From JAYSFC01 sp041913505 (GTDB lineage: Bacteria; Pseudomonadota; Gammaproteobacteria; Burkholderiales; Burkholderiaceae_C): a stretch of 22,099 nt of DNA. Shown here piece after piece: positions 1-6,260 of this stretch. The translations under genes were made by a program, and so were the position numbers. The stretch is taken from the NCBI GenBank assembly GCA_041913505.1, contig JAYSFC010000054.1:1-22099 (forward strand), read 5' to 3'. The notes beneath the pieces were generated by a model. The model was not told where the DNA came from. It saw only the letters and a list, made by a program, of their open reading frames with translations, and made no database searches. How positions within the stretch are numbered: position 1 is the first letter of the stretch; each line of letters opens with the position of its first letter.

Positions 1-617
1 GCGAGGCCTGCCAGGGCGACGGCGTGGTGAAGGTGGAGATGCACTTCCTGCCCGATGTATACGTGCCCTGCGACATTTGCCACGGTGAGCGCTACAACCG
101 CGAAACGCTCGAGGTGCTGTGGAAGGGCAGGAACATCGCGCAGATCCTCGACCTCACGGTGGAAGACGCGCATGCCTTCTTCAAAGACGTGCCTACCATC
201 GCGCGCAAGCTGCAGACGCTGCTCGATGTGGGCCTGTCCTACATCCGCCTGGGGCAGGCGGCCACCACGCTCTCGGGCGGCGAGGCGCAGCGCGTCAAGC
301 TCGCGCAGGAGCTCTCCAAGCGCGACACGGGCCGCACGCTCTACATCCTGGACGAGCCCACCACGGGCCTGCACTTCGCCGACATCGACCTGCTGCTCAA
401 GGTGCTGCACCAGCTGCGCGATGCGGGCAACACCATCGTCGTGATCGAGCACAACCTCGATGTGATCAAGACCGCCGACTGGATCGTCGACATGGGCCCC
501 GAGGGCGGCGCGGGCGGCGGCACCGTGGTGGCGCAGGGCACGCCCGAGGACGTGGCGGCCCACCCGGGAAGCCACACGGGGCACTACCTGCGGCGCTACC
601 TCGGAGTTGCCGGTTAG
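1..617 (+). CDS. uvrA: UvrABC system protein A, C-terminal part (5' end outside the window)
   Basis: This is the last 204 codons of the DNA-damage recognition ATPase of nucleotide excision repair; the reading frame enters from the left edge at base 3. Visible parts are the end of the C-terminal zinc module (EAC near the edge, then CDIC about 20 residues later), the ABC signature LSGGEAQRVKLAQELSKR, the Walker B segment LYILDEPTTGLH, and the switch histidine in VVIEHN followed by DWIVDMGPEGG. All are intact, so the second nucleotide-binding domain should work. UvrA dimerises, scans DNA with UvrB and loads it at lesions. The stop is TAG at 615-617, six bases before a hairpin terminator. The family is certain from these motifs; only the N-terminal part of roughly 940 residues is unseen. 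Confidence 0.97.
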   Translation, partial: EACQGDGVVKVEMHFLPDVYVPCDICHGERYNRETLEVLWKGRNIAQILDLTVEDAHAFFKDVPTIARKLQTLLDVGLSYIRLGQAATTLSGGEAQRVKLAQELSKRDTGRTLYILDEPTTGLHFADIDLLLKVLHQLRDAGNTIVVIEHNLDVIKTADWIVDMGPEGGAGGGTVVAQGTPEDVAAHPGSHTGHYLRRYLGVAG

Positions 618-622
618 GCCAA

Positions 623-657
623 AAAACGACCGATAGTGCTTGTCAGTCGGTCGTTTT
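623..657. terminator. Bidirectional hairpin terminator between uvrA and the chemoreceptor gene
   Basis: A perfect 11-bp inverted repeat, AAAACGACCGA at 623-633 and TCGGTCGTTTT at 647-657, encloses a 13-nt loop. The outer A/T bases give a U-rich 3' side on both strands, so it can end transcription of uvrA (stop at 617) and of the convergent chemoreceptor gene (stop at 681). Confidence 0.85.
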
Positions 658-658
658 A

Positions 659-676
659 AGCTATCAAAACAATAGT
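659..676. repeat. Short AGCTATCAA-type repeat, copy 1
   Basis: The sequence AGCTATCAAAACAATAGT lies between the hairpin terminator and the chemoreceptor stop codon. A second copy with the form GCTATCAA-N4-ATAGT lies inside fmt at 13227-13243 (13 of 17 bases identical), and a partial copy, AGCTATCAA, lies at 2862-2870. From memory, such AT-rich words are scattered through Comamonadaceae genomes. Its function is unknown. Confidence 0.5.
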
Positions 677-680
677 GACT

Positions 681-2642
681 TCAGTGCGGTAGCCGGGCCA
701 GCACGGGTGCGCTGTCTTCCGCGAGCCGGAACACCGCCACGCCGTGCACCAGCTCCTGCGCCTGGCTGCGCAGGCTGCCCGCGGCGGCGGCCATCTCTTC
801 CACGAGCGCGGCGTTCTGCTGCGTGACCTGGTCCATCTGCGTGATGGCTTCGCCCACCTGCGCCACGCCCTGCGACTGCTCGCGGCTGGCGGAGCTGATC
901 TCGCCCATGATGTCGGTCACGCGGCGCACGGCGGCTACCACGTCCTGCATGGTGGCCCCCGCGCGCTCCACGAGCGCGTTGCCCTGCTCCACGTTCTGCA
1001 CGCTCTCGGAGATCAGGTTCTTGATCTCGCGTGCCGCCGCCGCCGAGCGCTGCGCCAGGCTGCGCACCTCGCTGGCCACCACGGCGAAGCCCCGGCCCTG
1101 CTCGCCCGCGCGCGCGGCCTCCACGGCGGCGTTCAACGCGAGGATGTTGGTCTGGAACGCGATCGAGTCGATCACGCCGATGATGTCGGCGATCTTGCCC
1201 GACGAGGCGTGGATGCCCTGCATGGTCTTCACCACCTGCGCCACCACCTCTCCGCCCTGCGTGGCCACCTGGCTGGCGCTGGCGGCGAGCTGGCTGGCCT
1301 GGCTGGCGCTGTCGGCGTTCTGGCGCACGGTGGCGGTCATCTGCTCCATCGACGCGGCGGTCTCTTCGAGCGCGCTGGCCTGGCTCTCGGTGCGCGCCGA
1401 CAGGTCGGTGTTGCCCTGCGCGATCTGCGCGCTGGCGGTGGCCACGCCCTCGGCGTTGCTGCGCACGCGCGACACCACCTGCATGAGCTGAGTGCGCATC
1501 TGCAGCAGCGCGGCGATCAGGCGGCCCACCTCGTCGCTGCCATGGGGGATGGCACGGCCCGAGAGATCGCCCTGCGCCACTGCGTGCGACAGTTCCACGG
1601 CCTGCGCGAGCGGTTGCGTGATGGAGCGCACGAACACCACCATCAGCGTGATGGTTCCGGCAAGCACCAGCGTAAGCAGCAGGGCTTCCGCGATGAGCGC
1701 GTTGCGCTGCTGGGCCACGCGCTGCTGCAGCGCGGCATCCAGGCCGGCCATGGCCTGTGCGTTGAGGGCGTGCAGCCCTTCAATGGTGCGCGTGAGGTTG
1801 TCGAAATACTCCTGCGGCGGCAGGGTGAGTGCGGTGGCGTTGAGGATCGCCTGATCCACGAGCTGCAGCGATTGCGTGATCTGTGCGTCCGACGCCTGTG
1901 CCGGGGCCTCCAGCGCTGCGCGGAAGTCCGGGTTGCCCTGCGTGGCGCGCGCAAAGCTGCGGAAGGTGTCGCCCTGCAGCTCCACCACGCGCTGCTGCAG
2001 CGACAGCAGCACGCCCTTGCCCTGCGGCGGCAGCTCGCCGCGCCCGAGGAAGCCCGCGCCCTGGGCGCGCATCACGCCGAGCTTCTCGCCCAGCATGGGT
2101 GCATGCACAAGCGAGGCCTGGATCAGGGCGTGCGTGTCGGCGCTATGGTCCACCTGCAGGCCGTAGGCGTGCAGCAGTTCTTCGCTGATGCGCATCACCG
2201 CCGCGATCAGCGCCGTGTGCTGCGCCGTGCTCTGCGCCAGCTGCAGTGAGCGCGCGGCCACGGCCGGCTCGAGTTGCTGCCAGGTCTTGCGCGCCTCGGC
2301 CCAGGCTGCCGCCTGCGCGGAGGGCACACCGGCCTCGGTAAAGCGGGCGTCCACCGCGTCCAGGGCCTGGGCGACCGCGTCGCGCGCGGCGGGGCGTCGC
2401 GCGGCCAGCGTTTCATCGCCACCCAGCATGCCGGCGGACAGGCCGCGGTGCACCTGCATCCACTGCACCACTTTGGCGAGTGCGAGCAGCGGTGCCGCGC
2501 CGCGCGCCTCCTGGCGCGCCTGGGCCATGTCCTGCAGTGTGTCGCGCACATGCATGAACGTTGGCGGCACGCTCATCAGCATGCTGATGAATGCCAGGAT
2601 GATGAATTTCCGGAGCAGGCTGAGGCGGGATAGGAAGGTCAT
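681..2642 (-). CDS. Methyl-accepting chemotaxis protein with a nitrate-sensor-like (NIT) periplasmic domain
   Basis: This is a membrane chemoreceptor of 653 residues that signals through CheW/CheA to the flagellar motor. A first membrane helix spans about residues 11-27. A periplasmic region of about 30-315 contains VHRGLSAGMLGGDE (65-77), which resembles the RGxSxG region of NIT (nitrate/nitrite sensing) domains. A second membrane helix lies at about 317-338, a HAMP domain at about 338-390 and the signalling domain at about 400-625. The conserved hairpin tip, IDSIAFQTNILALNAAVEAA, is at 491-510. There is no C-terminal NWETF-type pentapeptide, so it probably lacks the CheR/CheB tether. No strong ribosome site precedes the ATG at 2642. 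The chemoreceptor call is certain; the NIT call and the ligand are tentative. Confidence 0.93.
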   Translation of the reverse strand: MTFLSRLSLLRKFIILAFISMLMSVPPTFMHVRDTLQDMAQARQEARGAAPLLALAKVVQWMQVHRGLSAGMLGGDETLAARRPAARDAVAQALDAVDARFTEAGVPSAQAAAWAEARKTWQQLEPAVAARSLQLAQSTAQHTALIAAVMRISEELLHAYGLQVDHSADTHALIQASLVHAPMLGEKLGVMRAQGAGFLGRGELPPQGKGVLLSLQQRVVELQGDTFRSFARATQGNPDFRAALEAPAQASDAQITQSLQLVDQAILNATALTLPPQEYFDNLTRTIEGLHALNAQAMAGLDAALQQRVAQQRNALIAEALLLTLVLAGTITLMVVFVRSITQPLAQAVELSHAVAQGDLSGRAIPHGSDEVGRLIAALLQMRTQLMQVVSRVRSNAEGVATASAQIAQGNTDLSARTESQASALEETAASMEQMTATVRQNADSASQASQLAASASQVATQGGEVVAQVVKTMQGIHASSGKIADIIGVIDSIAFQTNILALNAAVEAARAGEQGRGFAVVASEVRSLAQRSAAAAREIKNLISESVQNVEQGNALVERAGATMQDVVAAVRRVTDIMGEISSASREQSQGVAQVGEAITQMDQVTQQNAALVEEMAAAAGSLRSQAQELVHGVAVFRLAEDSAPVLARLPH

Positions 2643-2735
2643 GGCAGGGACAATGCAAAAAGCGTGCGATACAGCGGCGGGGGCGTGGGGGGCTGGTGGT
2701 GCACGGAACAGGGCCCGGTAATAAAAACGTAACTC

Positions 2736-2777
2736 AATGTATTGGCCTGAGGAGGGTATGGTTTTGACTCATATCAA
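2736..2777 (-). promoter_or_regulatory. Putative FNR/CRP-family site and -10 element upstream of the chemoreceptor gene
   Basis: Read on the minus strand, 2777-2764 is TTGATATGAGTCAA, matching the FNR consensus TTGAT-N4-ATCAA at nine of ten defined bases. Twenty-two bases further on is TACATT (2741-2736), a fair -10 hexamer. That spacing centres the site at -41.5 from a start near 2729, the standard class II activator position, with a 5' leader of about 87 nt. On the plus strand no -10 fits at the matching distance, so the site more likely serves the chemoreceptor gene than the flavoenzyme gene. This is inferred from sequence only. Confidence 0.5.
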
Positions 2778-2836
2778 GTCACAACCGGCCTTTGCGCTCT
2801 GCGCCAGCGCGGCGGAACTGCGATCAGAATAACCGT

Positions 2837-2870
2837 TAGCGCTAGATAAGCGAGCACGATCAGCTATCAA
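2837..2870. repeat. Palindrome TAGCGCTA and partial AGCTATCAA repeat upstream of the flavoenzyme gene
   Basis: The 245-bp divergent gap 2643-2887 holds the FNR-like site, then the 8-bp palindrome TAGCGCTA (2837-2844) and AGCTATCAA (2862-2870). The last runs directly into the ribosome-binding site AAGGAG at 2873-2878. From memory, GCTAGCGCTT/AGCTATCAA combinations are common intergenic words in Comamonadaceae, so this may be a decayed repeat. No convincing promoter for the flavoenzyme gene was found. Confidence 0.35.
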
Positions 2871-2887
2871 TAAAGGAGCAATACGCC

Positions 2888-4036
2888 ATGGCAGTCTGGG
2901 ATTTCGTGGTCATCGGTGCCGGCATGGCCGGCGCATCCATGGGCTGGCAGCTGGCCGGGAAGGCCTCGGTGCTTGTGCTGGAGCGCGAGCCGCAGCCCGG
3001 CTACCACACCACGGGCCGCTCGGCGGCGCTGTTCATGGAGACCTACGGCACGCAAGCGATCCGGGCGCTCACGCGCGCCAGCCGCGCGTTCTACGATGCG
3101 CCGCCGCCGGGCTTTGCCGACAGCCCCATCCTCTCGCCGCGCGGTGTGGTCTACGTGGCCACGCACGATCAGCTTGATCTGCTGGAGCGCACCTATCAGG
3201 AATTGCGTGTGCATTCGCCTGGCCTTACGCGCCTCACGCGCGAGGAGCTGCTCGCGCGCCTGCCCTGCCTGCGGCCCGAGGTGGTGGCGGCGGGCCTGTC
3301 GGAGCCCGGCGCGGCCGACATCGACGTGAACGCGCTGCTGCAGGGCTACCTGCGCGGCCTGCGCCAGCGCGGCGGCCAGGTGCGCACCAACGCCGAGGTC
3401 ACGCGCCTGGCGCGCGAGGACGGCGTGTGGACCGTCACGCTCGCGGGCGGTGAGACGGTGCAGGCGCGCTATCTCGTGAACGCGGCCGGCGCCTGGGCCG
3501 ACGTGGTGGCCCAGCTCGCGGGCGCCGCGCCCGTGGGCCTCACGCCGTGCCGTCGCGTGGCCTTCACCTTCCCCGTGCCGCCGGGCATGGACGCGCACGG
3601 CTGGCCGGCCGCCATCGGCGTGGACGAGGGCTACTACTTCAAGCCCGACGCGGGCCAGCTGCTGGGTTCGCCCGCGAATGCCGACCCCATGCCCCCGCAC
3701 GATGTGGTGCCCGAAGAGCTCGACGTGGCCACGGGCATCTGGCGCATCGAGGAGGTCACCACCTTCCAGATCCGCCGCCCCACGCATACCTGGGCGGGGC
3801 TGCGTTCCTTCGTGGCCGACGGCGATTTCGTGATCGGCTGGGACCAGGATGGCGCAGGAGGCGTGGAAGGCTTCTTCTGGCTTGCGGCGCAGGGCGGCTA
3901 CGGCATCCAGAGCGCCGCAGGCTATGCGCTGCTGGCGCGCAACCTGGCGCTGGGCGAGCCGCTGGACCCAGTGCTGCAGGCCGAGGGCGTGGGGCCCGAA
4001 GTGGTGGCAGGGCTGTCGCCCCGCCGCCTGCGCTGA
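2888..4036 (+). CDS. FAD-dependent D-amino-acid dehydrogenase, DauA (D-arginine dehydrogenase)-like
   Basis: This is a 382-residue DAO-family flavoenzyme, predicted to oxidise a D-amino acid to a 2-oxo acid. The FAD-binding fold starts at once (VVIGAGMAGAS, 7-17; ADP-ribose acidic end VLERE, 30-34). It follows my memory of Pseudomonas aeruginosa DauA (375 residues) closely: QPGYHTTGRSAA, GADIDVNALLQGYLRG-like text, LLGSPANADP, HTWAGLRSFVADGD, QGGYGIQ and LSPRRL all align. The presumed carboxylate-binding arginines (222 and 306) and tyrosines 53 and 249 are kept. The positions matching DauA His48, Thr50 and Glu87 are Leu48, Met50 and Val87, so a basic D-amino acid is unlikely to be the substrate. 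AAGGAG, nine bases before the ATG, fixes the start. It converges on the M14/Bug operon. The family is firm; the substrate is unknown. Confidence 0.88.
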   Translation: MAVWDFVVIGAGMAGASMGWQLAGKASVLVLEREPQPGYHTTGRSAALFMETYGTQAIRALTRASRAFYDAPPPGFADSPILSPRGVVYVATHDQLDLLERTYQELRVHSPGLTRLTREELLARLPCLRPEVVAAGLSEPGAADIDVNALLQGYLRGLRQRGGQVRTNAEVTRLAREDGVWTVTLAGGETVQARYLVNAAGAWADVVAQLAGAAPVGLTPCRRVAFTFPVPPGMDAHGWPAAIGVDEGYYFKPDAGQLLGSPANADPMPPHDVVPEELDVATGIWRIEEVTTFQIRRPTHTWAGLRSFVADGDFVIGWDQDGAGGVEGFFWLAAQGGYGIQSAAGYALLARNLALGEPLDPVLQAEGVGPEVVAGLSPRRLR

Positions 4037-4039
4037 ATG

Positions 4040-4164
4040 GAGACAATCCCCTGAGGCGCTGCGCGCCTTTCCCCTTCTCTCGCTCCGCTGCGCGTTGCGG
4101 GAAGGGGCGCAGCCCTCGCCACGGGGCGGCCCTTGCCCGGCTGCCCCCACCTGGCGCGCGCCAG
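4040..4164. repeat. Structured intergenic repeat after the flavoenzyme gene
   Basis: The 175-bp gap 4037-4211 between convergent genes holds no gene. Its head, 4040-4057, matches 8971-8988 at 16 of 18 bases, and each copy starts exactly three bases after a stop codon. It is followed by a hairpin, CCCCTTC (4071-4077) with GAAGGGG (4101-4107), and a perfect 14-bp palindrome, CTGGCGCGCGCCAG (4151-4164). From memory this resembles a repeat widespread in Acidovorax intergenic DNA. It may act as a transcription stop or RNA end; no U-tract is present. Confidence 0.55.
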
Positions 4165-4211
4165 TTTCAAGGGGCGCTGGCGGCGCAATGTGCGGTGCCA
4201 GCCCGCATGAG

Positions 4212-5177
4212 CTACAAAGGGCGCCGCCGCGCGAAGCGCACCACCGTCACACCCGCGCGCGCCTGGCGCGTGGAGGGCATGACGAGCACGCAGTCATCGT
4301 AGGGTGTCACCACCGGCTCACCGTCGTTGTCTCCAATGACCGTGCCGGCTTTGGCGATGACTTCGAGCCCGGTGAACGGTTCGGTGAAGCGGAATGCGCT
4401 GCTCTTCGCCACCACGGGGCCGGTCACTTCCAGCGCCCACTGGCGCGGCGCGTCGGCCAGGCGCCAGCCGGGCAGCACGCGGGTGAGCTCGGCGGCATCC
4501 ACCACGTCCGCAGCGGCCAGGAAGCGCGCGCACTGGTCCTGCGCCACGGCGCGGCTGGCCGGGTCGCCGTGGAAGCCGCACTCGATGAGCAGCGAGCGCG
4601 AGTCACCGGCCTCGGCATCGGGCAGGCCGAAGCGGCCGTAGTCGCGCATGCGCACGCCGTCCTTGTGGCCTGCGTCCACCACGATGTGTTCGGGCGCGGC
4701 CAGGGCGCGCGCGAGCTGCAGGTTGCGCGGCTGCACGCCGGTGAGCAGCAGCGGCGCCGAGGGCTCGTGCATGGAGTGGATGTCGAGCAGCCAGTCGGCC
4801 TGGGCGACGAAGGGGCGCAGCGCGGCGGCGCGGCGGCGTTCGCGCGTGCTGCCGTCGTCGATGCGTGCGTCGATCCACTGGCGGTTCAGGTCCTCGTCGG
4901 TGAAGCGCGAGGCGTCGTGGTCGGCAGTGTCGAATCGCCCGAAGGCCTCGAGGTTGCAGAACGCGAGCGTGAGGCTGCCCCGCTGCGGGCGCAGGCCCGC
5001 TTCGAGCAGGCCCTTGAGCGCCCAGGCACCGCACAGCTCGTTGCCGTGGACCAGCGCGCTGATCATCACGTGCCGGCCGGGCTGCCCCGAGTCGAAGCGC
5101 CACACGCCTTCGGTGCCGGTGTTGCCCGCGCGCCAGGCGGAGATGTCGGGCGCGGGGAGGTCGAATTGCAGGGACAT
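4212..5177 (-). CDS. M14-family zinc deacylase (succinylglutamate desuccinylase/aspartoacylase family)
   Basis: This is a cytoplasmic zinc hydrolase of 321 residues expected to split an N-acyl amino acid or similar amide. Zinc ligands fit HGNE (His44, Glu47) and His134 in LLDIHSMHE. The family element EDLNRQW (95-101) and a candidate catalytic Glu199 in LIECGFHGD are present. The C-terminal third forms the beta-rich domain usual in aspartoacylases. ATG at 5177 was chosen because GAGGA ends six bases before it. An upstream ATG at 5183 overlaps the stop of the receptor gene as ATGA but has no spacing from that ribosome site. It is the last gene after lysR and the Bug receptor, which suggests the receptor delivers its substrate or a precursor. 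The exact substrate cannot be read from the sequence. Confidence 0.85.
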   Translation of the reverse strand: MSLQFDLPAPDISAWRAGNTGTEGVWRFDSGQPGRHVMISALVHGNELCGAWALKGLLEAGLRPQRGSLTLAFCNLEAFGRFDTADHDASRFTDEDLNRQWIDARIDDGSTRERRRAAALRPFVAQADWLLDIHSMHEPSAPLLLTGVQPRNLQLARALAAPEHIVVDAGHKDGVRMRDYGRFGLPDAEAGDSRSLLIECGFHGDPASRAVAQDQCARFLAAADVVDAAELTRVLPGWRLADAPRQWALEVTGPVVAKSSAFRFTEPFTGLEVIAKAGTVIGDNDGEPVVTPYDDCVLVMPSTRQARAGVTVVRFARRRPL

Positions 5178-5179
5178 GC

Positions 5180-6154
5180 TCATTCCTCGATCTTGGCGAA
5201 CCGCACGATTTTTGTGTACTTGGCGATCTCGTCGTTCCAGAACTTGGGCAGGTTCACGTCGGGCGACGCTACGCCCGAGCCGGCGGCGGCCATCTTCTGG
5301 CGGAAATCGGGCGAGCGCAGGGTGTCGTTCAGTGCTTTCTTCAGCTTGGCGGCCACGGGCTGCGGCAGGTTGGCCGGGCCCATGAGGGCGAACCAGCTCT
5401 CGATATCCACGTTCTTGAACTGCGGGAACTCGGCCAGCGCGGGAATGTCGGGCGTGGCCGGCGCGCGCTTGGCCGCCGTGGTGCCGAGTGCCACAACCTT
5501 GCCGGCCTTGATGTGCGGCAGGCCGCTCGAGAGCACGAACACGCCGAACTCCAGGTTGTTGCCCACGAGGTCGTTGGTCAGCGGCGCCACGCCGCGGTAG
5601 GGGATGTGGGTCATGAACAGGCCTCCCTGCTCCTTGACCATCTCGCCAGCCAGGTGCAGCGCCGTGCCCACGCCCGAGCTGCCATAGCTGAACTGGCCAG
5701 GGTTCTTTTTGACGAGCTGGGTGAATTCGTTGGCGTTCTTCACGCCCGCCTTGGTGGAGGCCACCAGCACCATGGGCTGCGAGCCGATCAGCCCGATGGG
5801 CGTGAACTGCGTGGGGCTGTATTTCACGCTCTTGGAGATCAGCTTGGCGATGGCCAGCTCGTTGTTGGCGCCCACGAGCAGCGTGTAGCCGTCGGGCGCG
5901 GCGTTGGCGACCTTCTGTGCACCGATGGTGCCACCCGCGCCCCCCAGGTTTTCGATCACCACGGGCTGGCCCAGGCGGGTGGACAGCTCCGCCCCCACCA
6001 GCCGCCCCATGAGGTCGGTGCTGCCGCCGGGCGGGTAGCCCACGACGATGGTGATGGGCTTGGTGGGGTAGTCCTGCGCGCTGGCGGGGCCGGCGGCCAG
6101 CAGGGCCAGGCCGCACAGCAGGGCGGCGCGGCGCAGAAGGTGGGGCGTTCGCAT
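5180..6154 (-). CDS. Bug-type (tripartite tricarboxylate transport) periplasmic binding protein
   Basis: This is a secreted receptor of 324 residues of the Bug/TctC family. Burkholderiales carry many such receptors, often without their own TctAB membrane subunits, as here. A Sec signal peptide covers residues 1-26 with the cut expected after PASA. The mature start QDYPTKPITIVVGYPPGGSTD is the family hallmark, followed by VVIENLGGAGGTIG and GYTLLVG. ATG at 6154 is preceded by AAGGAG at seven bases and gives the signal peptide; longer upstream readings run back over the lysR region in another frame and are rejected. It is directly downstream of lysR and directly upstream of the M14 hydrolase, two bases apart or overlapping. 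The ligand is unknown; a small carboxylate or N-acyl amino acid would fit the neighbours. Confidence 0.93.
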   Translation of the reverse strand: MRTPHLLRRAALLCGLALLAAGPASAQDYPTKPITIVVGYPPGGSTDLMGRLVGAELSTRLGQPVVIENLGGAGGTIGAQKVANAAPDGYTLLVGANNELAIAKLISKSVKYSPTQFTPIGLIGSQPMVLVASTKAGVKNANEFTQLVKKNPGQFSYGSSGVGTALHLAGEMVKEQGGLFMTHIPYRGVAPLTNDLVGNNLEFGVFVLSSGLPHIKAGKVVALGTTAAKRAPATPDIPALAEFPQFKNVDIESWFALMGPANLPQPVAAKLKKALNDTLRSPDFRQKMAAAGSGVASPDVNLPKFWNDEIAKYTKIVRFAKIEE

Positions 6155-6202
6155 GGGGGGGCTCCTTGTCGGTGTGTTTCCGATTGTGCGGAGGTGGGCA
6201 CT

Positions 6203-6237
6203 GCACCATGGTGCTGAAATGGCACAAAGTCGTGCCA
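6203..6237 (-). promoter_or_regulatory. Two palindromes upstream of the Bug receptor gene, candidate LysR operator
   Basis: The 106-bp gap between lysR and the receptor gene contains a perfect 12-bp palindrome, GCACCATGGTGC (6203-6214). Five bases on is TGGCAC-N6-GTGCCA (6220-6237), with perfect 6-bp arms. Both share GCAC/GTGC half-sites, and more such words flank them (6185-6250). LysR-type proteins usually bind paired dyads of this size in front of target genes, so the adjacent LysR is the natural candidate. The second dyad could instead be a weak hairpin after lysR, but no U-tract follows. Confidence 0.45.
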
Positions 6238-6260
6238 CTATGGTTGCACCGCAGCGGTCT

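Noticed and set aside
744..2249. A 501-codon plus-strand frame opposite the chemoreceptor gene
   Set aside because: It is a His/Arg/Leu-rich shadow of the repetitive heptad coding of the signalling domain; no motif, and the minus frame is clearly a chemoreceptor.
2764..2777. The TTGACT at 2764-2769 read as a -35 box for the plus-strand flavoenzyme gene
   Set aside because: No acceptable -10 hexamer occurs 16-18 bases downstream; the FNR-like reading toward the chemoreceptor fits better.
2867..4150. A 427-codon minus-strand frame opposite the flavoenzyme gene
   Set aside because: The product is rich in Arg, His and Ala with no family likeness, while the plus strand encodes a full DAO-family protein with a ribosome-binding site.
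4212..6227. A 671-codon reading that would fuse the M14 deacylase to upstream sequence
   Set aside because: The first part is a frame shadow of the Bug receptor; family similarity starts only at the ATG at 5177 (or 5183).
6220..6237. TGGCAC-N6-GTGCCA considered as the intrinsic terminator of lysR
   Set aside because: No T-run follows the stem on the minus strand, the stem is only six pairs, and the position before the receptor gene fits an operator better.
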